DNA from: Clostridia bacterium
GTDB taxonomy: Bacteria > Bacillota > Clostridia > Oscillospirales > CAG-272
Assembly: GCA_017461385.1 (NCBI GenBank)
Contig: JAFTXZ010000003.1
Location: forward strand, 82,392 to 146,391
Direction: 5' to 3'
DNA length: 64,000 bases
The position numbers and the translations under genes were made by a program. The notes beneath the pieces were generated by a model. It had not been told where the DNA came from. It saw only the letters and a list, made by a program, of their open reading frames with translations, and did no database searches. Of this stretch, positions 26,025 through 35,292 are shown piece after piece (positions within the stretch are counted from its first letter, which is position 1; the number at the start of each line of letters is the position of its first letter).

Positions 26025-29000
26025 TTGAACAACGCAATTACAAAATTAATTAAGGAATCTAAAAAGTACGAGGAGCTTTTAGCCCGCTTAGTCGAGCTAA
26101 AGGAGCAGGAAAAGCCTCTCCCCCTTTTGGTTGATGGAATTTCCGAGGGTGCGCTTTTTGCCCTTTGCGCCTCTTTGGTTGAGGACTCAAGAAAAAAATA
26201 CAAGGAATCTACTCTTATTATGGTAAGCGAGGAAAGGCTTGCTAATAAGCTAAATGATTTTTTGAAGAAAATCGGCTTAAGCAGTGAATTTTATCAAGCG
26301 AGAGACTTAAGCTTTTACGACGTGGTTGCATCTCACGAGGTGGAATGCGAAAGGCTAAAAATTCTTGCAGGCATTCTTAATAAATCCTGTGACGTGGTAA
26401 TAACCACCCCAGACGCATCAATTCAGCTAACCGTTCCGCCTGAAAGGCTAAGGAGCAAGCTAGTGCAGATAAAATCAGACACCTCCCTTGAGATTTCCCA
26501 GCTTGTTGCCCAGCTTCATAATCTTGGCTATACCAGCTGTGAGCAGGTTGAAAGTCCAGGTCAGTACTCTGTAAGAGGATATATCGTCGACCTGTTTCCC
26601 ACTAGCTGTGAGTATAAAATCGACGGCAAAATTTACACCGAGCCAGCACCTGTCAGAATTGAGCTTTTTGGTGACGAAATTGATCGTATGGCAATTTTTG
26701 ACACAAAAACCCAAAGGGTTAGCTCCTTTATTACCGAATTCTCCATTTCTCCATCAAGAGAGATTATTGCAACCGATGAGCAGATACTCACGATTAAAGG
26801 CGAGCTAGAGACTCTTTTGAGGGGCACTAAAAAGGAAAGCACCGTTGCAGAGCTAAAAAGGGAGCTTGCCTCTCTTTCCACAGGGGACTCCTCTTATCCG
26901 TTCTTTGACAAGCTAATTTCTCTTGTTTATCCAGAGGAAAAATGTCTGCTTGATTACTTTTCAAGGGATACCATAGCGATTGTGTGCGACTCCTCTCAAA
27001 TTTCAAGACGAGCAAAGGATGCAGAAATGGTGGAAAACGAGCTTGCCAAGGACTTGATAGACAACGAGCTTATTCCATCAAAATACGCAAAATTCTCTGC
27101 CCCTGTGTCTAAAATTGATAGGCTCTTCAAGTCCTGCTACACGATAAACGTTGACCCATTTATCATGTCAAGGCTAGACTCCGTTGGTGGAATCTTCAAC
27201 TTTAACACCAAGGGCACTCACGCAACTAGCCATTCCATCTCGTCAGTTCTTGACGACCTTTCATATTTTGCGAAAAGCAAATACAAAACTCTTCTTGTTT
27301 GCCAAACGGAGGCAGAGGCAAAAAATGCAGTTTCCGTCCTTTGCGACGAGGGCTATTCCGCCTACTCCTTAGCAAGAGATCTAAAGGAGGGGGCTATTGC
27401 AGTTACCTGCGACACCTTCCCAGAGGGCTTTGAAATTCCGTCCTCAAGGCTTGCGCTGGTAGTTCTTTCCTCAAGAAACAGGCTTGATAAAAGCAAAATC
27501 AAGCGTAAGGCTAACAAAAATAAATCTGCAGGCGAAAAAATTCTTTCCTGTCAGGACCTTATGGTTGGCGACTACGTGGTACACGAAAAGTATGGTATTG
27601 GTAAATACCTTGGAATACAAAATCTATTTACAATGGGTGCCCACAGGGACTATATTGCCATTCAATATTCAGGCTCTGACAAGCTTTACCTGCCTGTTGA
27701 CCAGCTTGATATGGTTTCAAAATATATAGGTGCGTCCTCCTCAACTGGAGAGGTTAAGCTATCTAAAATGGGTGGTACTGAATGGAAAAGAGCAAAATCC
27801 AAGGCAAAATCCTCTGCTAAGGATATGGCAAAGGAGCTTATCGATTTATATGCTAGGCGCACTCGAATGAGTGGCTTCGCCTTTATGCCTGACGATATTA
27901 TGGAGATTGATTTTGAGTCCTCCTTTGAATATGATGAAACAGATAGTCAGCTTCTAGCCATTAGCGAGATTAAAAGCGATATGGAAAAGCCTTATCCTAT
28001 GGACAGGGTCCTTTGTGGCGACGTAGGCTATGGAAAAACCGAGGTTGCACTTCGCGCAGCAATGAAGGCAGTATCAAACAACAAGCAGGTTGCTATTTTA
28101 GTTCCTACAACTATTCTTGCAATGCAACATTACCAGACTGCTCTTTCTCGCTTTGCAGGAACTGGTGTTAACATTGATATGATTTCCCGCTTCAGAACCC
28201 AAAAGGAGCAAAGTGCGATATTAAGCAAGCTAAAAAAAGGAAGCCTGGATATTATAATCGGCACACACAAGCTACTTGGTAGCTCCGTCACCTTCAAGGA
28301 TTTAGGTCTTTTGATAATTGACGAGGAGCAACGCTTCGGTGTTGCCCAAAAGGAGAAAATCAAAAAAGCTTATCCTTACGTTGACGTGCTTTCCTTATCT
28401 GCAACTCCAATTCCAAGAACGCTTTCTATGGCTATGGGTGGAATCCGTGATTTGTCTATACTTGACGAGTCCCCCGAGGGTCGTGTTGGTACACAATCCT
28501 ACGTTATGGAATATAACGAGCCCTTCCTCAATGACGCAATCAAAAGAGAGCTTCATCGCGGTGGACAGGTTTTCTACCTTGTTAACAATATCGACAGGGT
28601 TTATTCTATTGCTGACAGGCTACAAAAGACCTTCCCTAACAATTCCGTTTCCGTTGCCCACGGTCAAATGGACAGAGATAGTCTTGAAAGAATTTGGCAC
28701 AACCTTGTGGTTGGCGAAATAGATATTTTGGTTTGCACCACCATTATCGAAACGGGAATTGACATTCCAAACGCTAATACTCTTATTATTGAAAACGCAG
28801 ATAAAATGGGACTTGCCCAGCTCCATCAAATCCGTGGACGCGTAGGCAGAAGTCATCGTCGTGCTTACGCATTCTTTACCTATCCACCATATAGTGCATT
28901 GACAGGCAACTCAAGAGAGCGACTAAGTGCAATTCGAGACTTTGCCGAGTTTGGCGCAGGCTTCAAAATTGCTATGCGTGATTTGGAAATAAGAGGCGCA

Positions 29001-29570
29001 GGAGACCTTTTAGGCTCATCTCAGCATGGTCATTTAGACGCCGTAGGCTACGATTTGTATATCAGGCTATTAAACGAAGCCGTTCTTGAAGAAAAGGGCG
29101 AGCTTATCCCTCAAAGGCAAGAAACTACTATGGTTATCTCCTCCGATGCATTTTTACCACCCAGCTACGTTTCCTCCTCTAGCCAAAGAATGGAGCTTTA
29201 CAAAAGAATTGCCCATATTGAGAGCGAGGAAGAAAAGCTTGAGCTTGAGTCTGAAATTACAGATCGCTTTGGAAAAATGCCTGCCGAGGCTAAAATGCTT
29301 ACCTCTGTGGCTATTGTAAAGCATTTCGCCTCCATAGCGCAAATTCGCAAGGTTGAGCAATTAAGCGGTGAGATTAGACTATATCCTACCACAACAAACC
29401 TTATGGCGTTGGGAATAGTTTCTCAATTCGACAAGGAAAACGTGCGCATTGTTGGAATAAAGGAAATTCCTTACATTTCAATTAGATATAAGCCAAGCGA
29501 AAGCTTTGCTGAAAAATCTATAGCTGTCCTTAAGCTTTATGCCAAGGCGCTTTCCGAGTCAAGCGTATAA
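26025..29570 (+). CDS. mfd: Transcription-repair coupling factor Mfd
   Basis: 1181 residues from a TTG start preceded by GGAAGGAG. Domains in order: UvrB-like N-terminal region; CarD-like RNA polymerase interaction domain with VGDYVVHEKYGIGKYLGI near residue 513; helicase motor with GDVGYGKTEVALRA near residue 664, DEEQRFG near residue 765 and ETGIDIPNANTLI; and a C-terminal TRCF domain. Mfd removes stalled RNA polymerase and recruits UvrA. There is no closer ATG that would keep the N-terminal domain whole. Confidence 0.95.
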   Translation: MNNAITKLIKESKKYEELLARLVELKEQEKPLPLLVDGISEGALFALCASLVEDSRKKYKESTLIMVSEERLANKLNDFLKKIGLSSEFYQARDLSFYDVVASHEVECERLKILAGILNKSCDVVITTPDASIQLTVPPERLRSKLVQIKSDTSLEISQLVAQLHNLGYTSCEQVESPGQYSVRGYIVDLFPTSCEYKIDGKIYTEPAPVRIELFGDEIDRMAIFDTKTQRVSSFITEFSISPSREIIATDEQILTIKGELETLLRGTKKESTVAELKRELASLSTGDSSYPFFDKLISLVYPEEKCLLDYFSRDTIAIVCDSSQISRRAKDAEMVENELAKDLIDNELIPSKYAKFSAPVSKIDRLFKSCYTINVDPFIMSRLDSVGGIFNFNTKGTHATSHSISSVLDDLSYFAKSKYKTLLVCQTEAEAKNAVSVLCDEGYSAYSLARDLKEGAIAVTCDTFPEGFEIPSSRLALVVLSSRNRLDKSKIKRKANKNKSAGEKILSCQDLMVGDYVVHEKYGIGKYLGIQNLFTMGAHRDYIAIQYSGSDKLYLPVDQLDMVSKYIGASSSTGEVKLSKMGGTEWKRAKSKAKSSAKDMAKELIDLYARRTRMSGFAFMPDDIMEIDFESSFEYDETDSQLLAISEIKSDMEKPYPMDRVLCGDVGYGKTEVALRAAMKAVSNNKQVAILVPTTILAMQHYQTALSRFAGTGVNIDMISRFRTQKEQSAILSKLKKGSLDIIIGTHKLLGSSVTFKDLGLLIIDEEQRFGVAQKEKIKKAYPYVDVLSLSATPIPRTLSMAMGGIRDLSILDESPEGRVGTQSYVMEYNEPFLNDAIKRELHRGGQVFYLVNNIDRVYSIADRLQKTFPNNSVSVAHGQMDRDSLERIWHNLVVGEIDILVCTTIIETGIDIPNANTLIIENADKMGLAQLHQIRGRVGRSHRRAYAFFTYPPYSALTGNSRERLSAIRDFAEFGAGFKIAMRDLEIRGAGDLLGSSQHGHLDAVGYDLYIRLLNEAVLEEKGELIPQRQETTMVISSDAFLPPSYVSSSSQRMELYKRIAHIESEEEKLELESEITDRFGKMPAEAKMLTSVAIVKHFASIAQIRKVEQLSGEIRLYPTTTNLMALGIVSQFDKENVRIVGIKEIPYISIRYKPSESFAEKSIAVLKLYAKALSESSV

Positions 29571-29656
29571 TTACACAAAAAAGTAACAACTAACGTATGG
29601 ATTTTTGCTAAATCTTATGCTACAATAGTTACATTATTATATTTTAGGAGTACAAC

Positions 29657-30889
29657 GTGAAAAAAACACTTATAAGAGCTCTTGCTCTTGTTCTTTGTCT
29701 GCTTCTGCTAGCTCCTAGCTTGTTTTCCTGCGATAACGGAGATGTAATTTACAAGCTGGGTGGCTATGCAATAAGAGCCGATGAATATAACTATCTTCTG
29801 GGCATGCAAAAGAAGCAAGCTATGGTTGCCCTTGGATATACCGAGGATCAGCTTGATCTAGAAATCAAGGAGGGCTACACGGTTCGTAACTATATCGACG
29901 ATTCCTATAGCGCACAGTTCGAGCAGTCAGTGCTTATTCTGCTTTTTTCAGTGGCTCTTTTCGATGAGTATGGACTAAGCATAGACGAGGAAAAGCAACG
30001 AGTTTCTGATGAAATTATAGATACCCTTATTACCTACTACGGTGGTTATTCTGAAAAATTCCTTAACAAAAGGCTCTCCTCTATGGGCTACGGCTTTAGC
30101 ACCGACACCCTGCGCAGAGTTTATCAAATGCAATTGAAGCAGGACGCAGTTTTAGACCATCTCTACGGCTCTGACTATTCGAGGCTTTCAAAGGACGCCC
30201 TTGAGCAATATTGCGACGACTATTATATGCACTTCCAGGTGCTTATTGTAAATACCCTTTATAAATCTCACACAGACTCAGAGGGAAATACGCAGTACGT
30301 TAATCTAACCGAGGACGAAATTGAAATTCAAAAGCGAATTACAACGGAGCTAACCGAGCTTTTAGTAAACAATAACAAGGATTTCAATTACATTATTATT
30401 GACCCAACCCTTTCTTACGAGGAGCTTTGGGAAAAATATTCCGACGACACACTCTACCCTCAGGGCTACTTTATGAGAAAACCTGCCTCCTTACAATCTA
30501 CAACCTCCAAAACAATTATGACCGCTTTTGCGTTAAAGGTTGGCGACTGTGGCGCAATTCCTGCCAATCGCTATTTTGACGGCAATGGAACAATTACCAC
30601 CGAGGACGGCAAAACAACAATTAAAGAAGGCGACTATTTTGAGTATGGCACAGCAATTATTAAGAAGCTGGATATGGAAAAGGACGCATACTCAAAGGAA
30701 GAAAACAAGGACTTTTTCCCATCTGACACCTTTATGCATCAGGCTACTCAGGGTGCATTCTACAAGGAGCTTCAAAAATACGAAAACGAGTCATCCATAA
30801 AGGTTGAATATTCAAATTCTATTGGAAATTATTCAATTTCTGGCGCTACAACAAACGAGCTTGATTATTACTACTTCTTCGGTAGCTAA
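29657..30889 (+). CDS. PrsA/SurA-like foldase lipoprotein
   Basis: 410 residues. A lipoprotein signal peptide ends in LAPSLFSC, with the lipidated cysteine at about residue 25. The N-terminal part is a SurA_N-type helical chaperone region (residues about 40-185). A divergent peptidyl-prolyl isomerase-like region follows, around residues 255-360, with IIDPTLSYEELWEKYSDD and GYFMRKP. It would fold exported proteins outside the membrane. The mfd-prsA order is common in Clostridia. The isomerase part is too divergent for me to be sure of activity. Confidence 0.8.
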   Translation: MKKTLIRALALVLCLLLLAPSLFSCDNGDVIYKLGGYAIRADEYNYLLGMQKKQAMVALGYTEDQLDLEIKEGYTVRNYIDDSYSAQFEQSVLILLFSVALFDEYGLSIDEEKQRVSDEIIDTLITYYGGYSEKFLNKRLSSMGYGFSTDTLRRVYQMQLKQDAVLDHLYGSDYSRLSKDALEQYCDDYYMHFQVLIVNTLYKSHTDSEGNTQYVNLTEDEIEIQKRITTELTELLVNNNKDFNYIIIDPTLSYEELWEKYSDDTLYPQGYFMRKPASLQSTTSKTIMTAFALKVGDCGAIPANRYFDGNGTITTEDGKTTIKEGDYFEYGTAIIKKLDMEKDAYSKEENKDFFPSDTFMHQATQGAFYKELQKYENESSIKVEYSNSIGNYSISGATTNELDYYYFFGS

Positions 30890-30903
30890 AATAGGCAGAT
30901 TTA

Positions 30904-30938
30904 AGGACAGAGATGTAAAAGCATTCTCTGTCCTTTTT
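30904..30938 (+). terminator. Terminator after the PrsA-like gene
   Basis: Stem AGGACAGAGA pairing with TCTCTGTCCT around an 11-base loop, followed by TTTTCTT. Confidence 0.88.
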
Positions 30939-31013
30939 CTTGGCAAGCACTGATTTTGTGGACAAAATACATATAATGAAATAAGGAGAAAAGATTATGA
31001 AAAATTAAGTATT

Positions 31014-31634
31014 TTGATGGCACTTATGCTTGTTTTGACAATTGGTGGCGTTTACGCTACATGGTCCTATGCAGGCACAAATGACATTGCAGACGCTTTT
31101 GCTGAGGCAAAGGTTACAATTGAAGACGTTGAGCTTATCGGCGCTAATGGTACCTACAAAATTGAAAGCAACCTTGTTCTTTCCATAGACCAAGCTAACG
31201 AGGACCACGAGGCTGAATTGGTATTCTCATCAAACGATAGCAACCCAATTTACCTAACGGTTACCTTTACACCTGCTGCAAACGCACCACAATCAATCAA
31301 AGAGAATGCAGTCCCTACCGAGCTTTACTTCGGTACTACAACCGATATGAAGTACTCAATCGATAGCGAAGGCAACTACAGTGCAACAGGCACACCAACT
31401 GATATCTTTACATTCTCTAACCCATCAGATGGCAACTTCTCTGAAAACGTTTCATGGTCAGGCCCACAAGCAGACGGCTCATTTACCTACTCTCTAACAG
31501 AGACTGAGCTTAAGTCAATGATTACTCTTTCACGTACATTCGTGCTTGATATTAAGGCTGAGCATGACGCATTCCGTACAGCTCTAACAGGTAACATTGT
31601 TGCACGCGTAACAGACGGCGTAGTTACACCATAA
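31014..31634 (+). CDS. SipW-dependent TasA/camelysin-like secreted protein, start frameshifted
   Basis: The protein begins with a hydrophobic stretch ALMLVLTIGGVYATWSYAGT, the SipW-type signal sequence, followed by a beta-rich extracellular domain of about 190 residues. Homology and spacing expect translation from the ATG at 30997, which has AAGGAG ahead, but that frame reads Met-Lys-Asn-stop. One more A in the A5 run at 31000-31004 would restore a start reading MKKLSILMALML. As written, only the TTG at 31014 or ATG at 31017 is in frame and neither has a ribosome site. It sits beside the SipW-like peptidase, which would process it. Confidence 0.7.
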   Translation: MMALMLVLTIGGVYATWSYAGTNDIADAFAEAKVTIEDVELIGANGTYKIESNLVLSIDQANEDHEAELVFSSNDSNPIYLTVTFTPAANAPQSIKENAVPTELYFGTTTDMKYSIDSEGNYSATGTPTDIFTFSNPSDGNFSENVSWSGPQADGSFTYSLTETELKSMITLSRTFVLDIKAEHDAFRTALTGNIVARVTDGVVTP

Positions 31635-31651
31635 CAATTTAGCATTCTAAT

Positions 31652-31676
31652 ACGGCAAGGCGAATAGTCTTGCCGT
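31652..31676 (+). other. Intercistronic hairpin between the TasA-like and SipW genes
   Basis: Stem ACGGCAAG pairing with CTTGCCGT around a 9-base loop, with no T tract behind it; more likely an mRNA-stability or processing hairpin than a terminator. Confidence 0.55.
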
Positions 31677-31716
31677 TAAACACTTAATTCAAAAATTACA
31701 CAAAGGAGCAGGCTTT

Positions 31717-32853
31717 ATGTCAAGCTATCAGCTTTACGTGTTTTTGATGTGTCTTGTGGTTTTTATTCTTTTGACGTCTCTTTCAATCTTTTGCATAGCC
31801 GTAATTTTACGCTTGTCGCTTAGATTGATTAATCATGGTGTAGATGACAAGAAAATAATCGACGAGCACAAAAAGAACCAAGGTAAAAAACGTAAAACTA
31901 AATATGCTAAGCTTTTCGATTATGCCTTTTCTGGTATAATCTGTTTTGTTGTGCTCGCTATGCTTGTATGCTCCTTTGTAGTTAAGGGAAACGAAAGAGC
32001 CGTTGTTGGAAATATGCCTGTTTATAGAATTGTAAACACAGGCTCCATGGCAAAGAAAAACGAGAAAAACACTTATCTTGTAAAAAACGGCTTAGACAAT
32101 CAAATTCAAACCTTTGACTTAATAAAAACAGAAAGACTTCCTGGGGAATTTGAGCTTAAGCTATACGATATCGTTGTTTACGAGGTGGACGACATGCTAA
32201 TCGTTCACCGTATAGTTGAAATTGAGGAGCCAAATAGCACTCACCCAAGCTGTCGACATTTCAAATTACAGGGTGACGCAGTTGAATCTCCTGACCGCTT
32301 TCCTGTTTTATACAGTCAAATGCGCGCTATTTACCGTGATAGTCGCATACCATTTATTGGTAGCTTTATTATGTTTATGCAGTCTCCAGCAGGCTGGCTT
32401 TGTGCCTTGCTTGTTCTTGTTGCATTGCTTGCTATGCCTATTCTTGACAGTAAGCTTGAAAAGGCAAGGAAAAAGCGCTTGCAAATTTATCTTGACAAGC
32501 AAAAGCCAAGCAATATGCACAAGGGTGCAACGGTTATTATTCTTAAGGATGCTGAGGGCAAAATCGCAGAGATTAGCCTAGACGTGCTTGAATCTAATTT
32601 TGAAAAATATAAAACCGTTGATATTCGCTCCCTTAAGAAAAAGGGCTTAGTCGATGAGGATTGCAGAAAGCTTAGAATTTTAGCCAAGGGTGAGCTTAAG
32701 AAGCCACTTGTTATTAAGGCTCATTACCTTGAGCCATTGGCAATTAAGAAAATTAAGCAGGCTGGCGGACAAATTGTCAAGATTGCCCCCTTTGTTGATA
32801 AGAAAATTATAAGACCAAGGTCTATGAAAGCAGGGGGTGGCGCTAATGGTTAA
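31717..32853 (+). CDS. SipW-type signal peptidase I with C-terminal ribosomal L15-like domain
   Basis: 378 residues. Two N-terminal membrane helices (about 8-33 and 70-90) lead to the catalytic serine in NTGSMAKK (about residue 110) and IVHRI (about residue 164), where a histidine stands in place of the usual lysine, as in SipW and ER-type enzymes. A third helix lies near residues 222-245. Residues about 265-360 do not belong to signal peptidases. They read TVDIRSLKKKGLV, LRILAKGELKKPLVIKAH and a final KIKQAGGQIVKI, the pattern of the C-terminal half of ribosomal protein L15. It is flanked by two SipW-type substrates. Confidence 0.88.
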   Translation: MSSYQLYVFLMCLVVFILLTSLSIFCIAVILRLSLRLINHGVDDKKIIDEHKKNQGKKRKTKYAKLFDYAFSGIICFVVLAMLVCSFVVKGNERAVVGNMPVYRIVNTGSMAKKNEKNTYLVKNGLDNQIQTFDLIKTERLPGEFELKLYDIVVYEVDDMLIVHRIVEIEEPNSTHPSCRHFKLQGDAVESPDRFPVLYSQMRAIYRDSRIPFIGSFIMFMQSPAGWLCALLVLVALLAMPILDSKLEKARKKRLQIYLDKQKPSNMHKGATVIILKDAEGKIAEISLDVLESNFEKYKTVDIRSLKKKGLVDEDCRKLRILAKGELKKPLVIKAHYLEPLAIKKIKQAGGQIVKIAPFVDKKIIRPRSMKAGGGANG

Positions 32854-33484
32854 ACGCTTCGCTTTGATTATAAGCTGGGTTCTTATTCTTTCTACAATAG
32901 GTGGAGTCTATGCAACCTGGAATTATGCTACATATCCCATTCAGTCCGTTCATCAAAATCTGGGCGTTACTCTTTCGGAATTCCACTATCCGCCTGAGGA
33001 GATTTTGCCCGGTGGTGATAATGATAGTGAGGTTGAGCTGGGTGGAAACCACTATACAGTAGTTAAGCTTATTGTTGACGAGGCTGGTAGGGGCTATAGC
33101 TTAAACGATGCTAACTCAATAATTCATTCCCTGCTTGAATCCTATGACAGCATTTACTCTAACCAAAAGATTTCTGGTGGTAACCTAAAATTTATTCTTG
33201 ACCCAAAGAATAATACCCACAAGCTCTACTATGCAATGGAAAGGATCAGTGAAGATATATATTACATTTATACCTATTCAATTGATGATCTTGCAACAGT
33301 GGGAGGCACAGATTTAGAGCTTCCTGTTTATAGAACAGAGGTTAATAAAATCGATGGAACGTGGACTCTTTACGATAGCCATATTGGCTACGCAAAATCC
33401 GTAGAGCTTTCCTCTCTCGGCTTTTCGTCAATGTCGCAAACCTTGAACTACGTAATAGACGTAAGCTCTTGGCGCCACGAATAG
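32846..33484 (+). CDS. SipW-type exported protein
   Basis: 212 residues from the ATG at 32846, preceded by GGGGGTGG and overlapping the peptidase gene by 8 bases, so translation is coupled. The signal sequence ALIISWVLILSTIGGVYATW has the same TIGGVYATW end as the TasA-like protein at 31014, which marks both as substrates of the neighbouring peptidase. The mature part is acidic, beta-rich and has no recognised domain. It may be an accessory fibre or anchor protein, which is inference from context. Confidence 0.8.
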   Translation: MVKRFALIISWVLILSTIGGVYATWNYATYPIQSVHQNLGVTLSEFHYPPEEILPGGDNDSEVELGGNHYTVVKLIVDEAGRGYSLNDANSIIHSLLESYDSIYSNQKISGGNLKFILDPKNNTHKLYYAMERISEDIYYIYTYSIDDLATVGGTDLELPVYRTEVNKIDGTWTLYDSHIGYAKSVELSSLGFSSMSQTLNYVIDVSSWRHE

Positions 33485-33509
33485 ATTAGCAACGATTAAA
33501 AGAAATAAA

Positions 33510-33536
33510 AAAGGCAGACCTGTGTCTGCCTTTTTT
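33510..33536. terminator. Bidirectional terminator
   Basis: Stem AAAGGCAGAC pairing with GTCTGCCTTT between the convergent SipW-substrate and DUF6062 genes, A-rich on one side and T-rich on the other. Confidence 0.88.
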
Positions 33537-34251
33537 ATTTCTTTTCCTTGTCTACTCCACTTGATAAGAATCTTATTGTGCGTTCAACTGAATCCTTTGA
33601 ATCGTACCAAGGCTCGGTGTCGTAGCGGTAGTCAAACTTCTTGCAAAACCAAGAAACGTCGTTTTTTAGCTTTTCAAGATATGCGTTTTGTATCTCGCTT
33701 ACGTCCTTTGAAAGCTCTGCGAGCTTTTTCTTGTCAAGCTTTGCTACTGCCAGAGTCATAAATCTTTCATAATGAGGTAAGCAAAAGCATTTTTGCGCCT
33801 TTAGCTTTACCTTAAAATCCACGTCGTAGGCATAGAGTAAAACAGCGGTTTCAAGCATTCTTGAAAAATTGTACTCAATTCTTTCGCAAATATAACAGCT
33901 TTTGCCAAGGCTGTTTGCTGTTTTAATAGATTTTTTAGCCTGCGTACCTGTTAGATTTGTGAGGAAATTGCCCTTCATTTTACCCTTTATAGTATCTAGA
34001 TGGCTTTCCAAAATTAATGCCAAGGACAAGCGATTGTTCTTTTCAAGCATAAGTGCATAGTGATCCTTGCAAAAGCCCTTTTCATTAGTTTGTATTCTTG
34101 TATTTGGCTCCATCATAGAAGGGCCAAGAGCTAATTCAACCTCTTTTTTCTCTAGCTTTTCAAAAAGCTTACAAAACGGGCATTCGTAGCCCTTTTCATC
34201 TCTTGCCTGCTCAAAGGCTTCATTTACGGGGATAGTATAAATCTGCTCCAT
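33535..34251 (-). CDS. DUF6062 family protein, cysteine-motif rich
   Basis: 238 residues, soluble. It carries two matching halves of metal-binding-like motifs: CPFC (near residue 24) with FCKDH (near 60), and CYIC (near 118) with CFCLPH (near 155). This suggests two zinc-ribbon-like sites. The function of the family is unknown. It has its own convergent terminator and is divergent from ogg. Confidence 0.82.
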   Translation of the reverse strand: MEQIYTIPVNEAFEQARDEKGYECPFCKLFEKLEKKEVELALGPSMMEPNTRIQTNEKGFCKDHYALMLEKNNRLSLALILESHLDTIKGKMKGNFLTNLTGTQAKKSIKTANSLGKSCYICERIEYNFSRMLETAVLLYAYDVDFKVKLKAQKCFCLPHYERFMTLAVAKLDKKKLAELSKDVSEIQNAYLEKLKNDVSWFCKKFDYRYDTEPWYDSKDSVERTIRFLSSGVDKEKK

Positions 34252-34279
34252 ATTTTTTCCTTTCGGTTATTTTTGGTAC

Positions 34280-34308
34280 TTGATTTAATTTAATTATAAA
34301 TGTATAAT
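34280..34308 (+). promoter_or_regulatory. Promoter of ogg
   Basis: -35 TTGATT (34280-34285), 17-base spacer, -10 TATAAT (34303-34308), 40 bases before the ATG at 34348. Confidence 0.85.
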
Positions 34309-34347
34309 TAAGATAATGCAACATTTTTTTGGAAAAGGGGGTATCTT

Positions 34348-35217
34348 ATGAAGATTACACAAGGCTATGAGCGTGGTGTTCCTTACGTTTATCTTGAGGA
34401 AATTCCAGCATTTAGCGTAGAAAAAAGCTTTGACTGTGGTCAATGCTTCAGATTTGACCCCGTTTCCACATTTGAAAGGCGCTTTCAGGTGGGAGGTGTT
34501 GCTCTTGGCAAATACGTAATTTTTGCACAGGACAACGAAAATGAGCTCTACATTTATAATGCCACAAGGGACGACTACCTTTCCCTCTGGGAAAAATATC
34601 TTTCCCTTGATTGCGATTACGAAAAAAAGCACAAAACACTTCAATCCTTAAAAAACGAGCATTTAACAAAGGCTATTGAGCTTGGAAACGGTATTAGAAT
34701 TTTAAGGCAAGAGCCTTGGGAGGCGCTTTGTAGCTTTATCATTTCTCAAAATAATAATATACCCAGAATTAAAAAAATTATTTCCTCCCTTTGCCAAAGG
34801 TATGGAAGAAAAATTGAATTTTTAGGCGAAGCGCACTACTCGTTTCCTACGTACAATGCTCTTTATGAGGCGGGAGTTGACGAAATTTTTGCTCTCAAAA
34901 CTGGCTTTCGCGCAAAATATATTTTTGATGCCTGTAAAACCCTTTTAGAAAACGAGGACTTTTTACAACGTGTAAGCGAAGCAGACTTTAAGTGCGCCGA
35001 GGAGCTTTTATGCACGATTAAGGGGGTAGGCAAAAAGGTGGCAGGCTGCGTCTTGCTTTTTGGCTTCGACCGTGGCGAGGGCTTCCCCGTTGACGTACAT
35101 ATTAAGCGCACCCTTGAAAAATATTTTCCAAACGGACTTGATTTTTCTCTTTTAGGGGACAGTGCAGGACTATGTCAGCAATATTTATTTTATTACGAAA
35201 GATATTTAGGTCAATAG
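34348..35217 (+). CDS. ogg: 8-oxoguanine DNA glycosylase (Ogg family)
   Basis: 289 residues. An N-terminal OGG_N-like domain (SFDCGQCFRF near residue 30) precedes the helix-hairpin-helix DNA glycosylase domain with EALCSFIISQNNNIPRIKK. The catalytic lysine is in IKGVGKKVAGC (about residue 230), with the partner aspartate in FPVDVHIKR about 20 residues later, matching Lys249 and Asp268 of human OGG1. It removes oxidised guanine and can nick the strand. It has its own consensus promoter. Confidence 0.93.
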   Translation: MKITQGYERGVPYVYLEEIPAFSVEKSFDCGQCFRFDPVSTFERRFQVGGVALGKYVIFAQDNENELYIYNATRDDYLSLWEKYLSLDCDYEKKHKTLQSLKNEHLTKAIELGNGIRILRQEPWEALCSFIISQNNNIPRIKKIISSLCQRYGRKIEFLGEAHYSFPTYNALYEAGVDEIFALKTGFRAKYIFDACKTLLENEDFLQRVSEADFKCAEELLCTIKGVGKKVAGCVLLFGFDRGEGFPVDVHIKRTLEKYFPNGLDFSLLGDSAGLCQQYLFYYERYLGQ

Positions 35218-35219
35218 GC

Positions 35220-35248
35220 TTGACTAAATATAAAAATTAAGCTATAAT
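35220..35248 (+). promoter_or_regulatory. Promoter of the sugar kinase gene
   Basis: -35 TTGACT (35220-35225), 17-base spacer, -10 TATAAT (35243-35248), 45 bases before the ATG at 35293. Confidence 0.88.
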
Positions 35249-35292
35249 TTGAATAGTCCGTAGGACTAAATATTTCTATTTGAGGTAAAATT

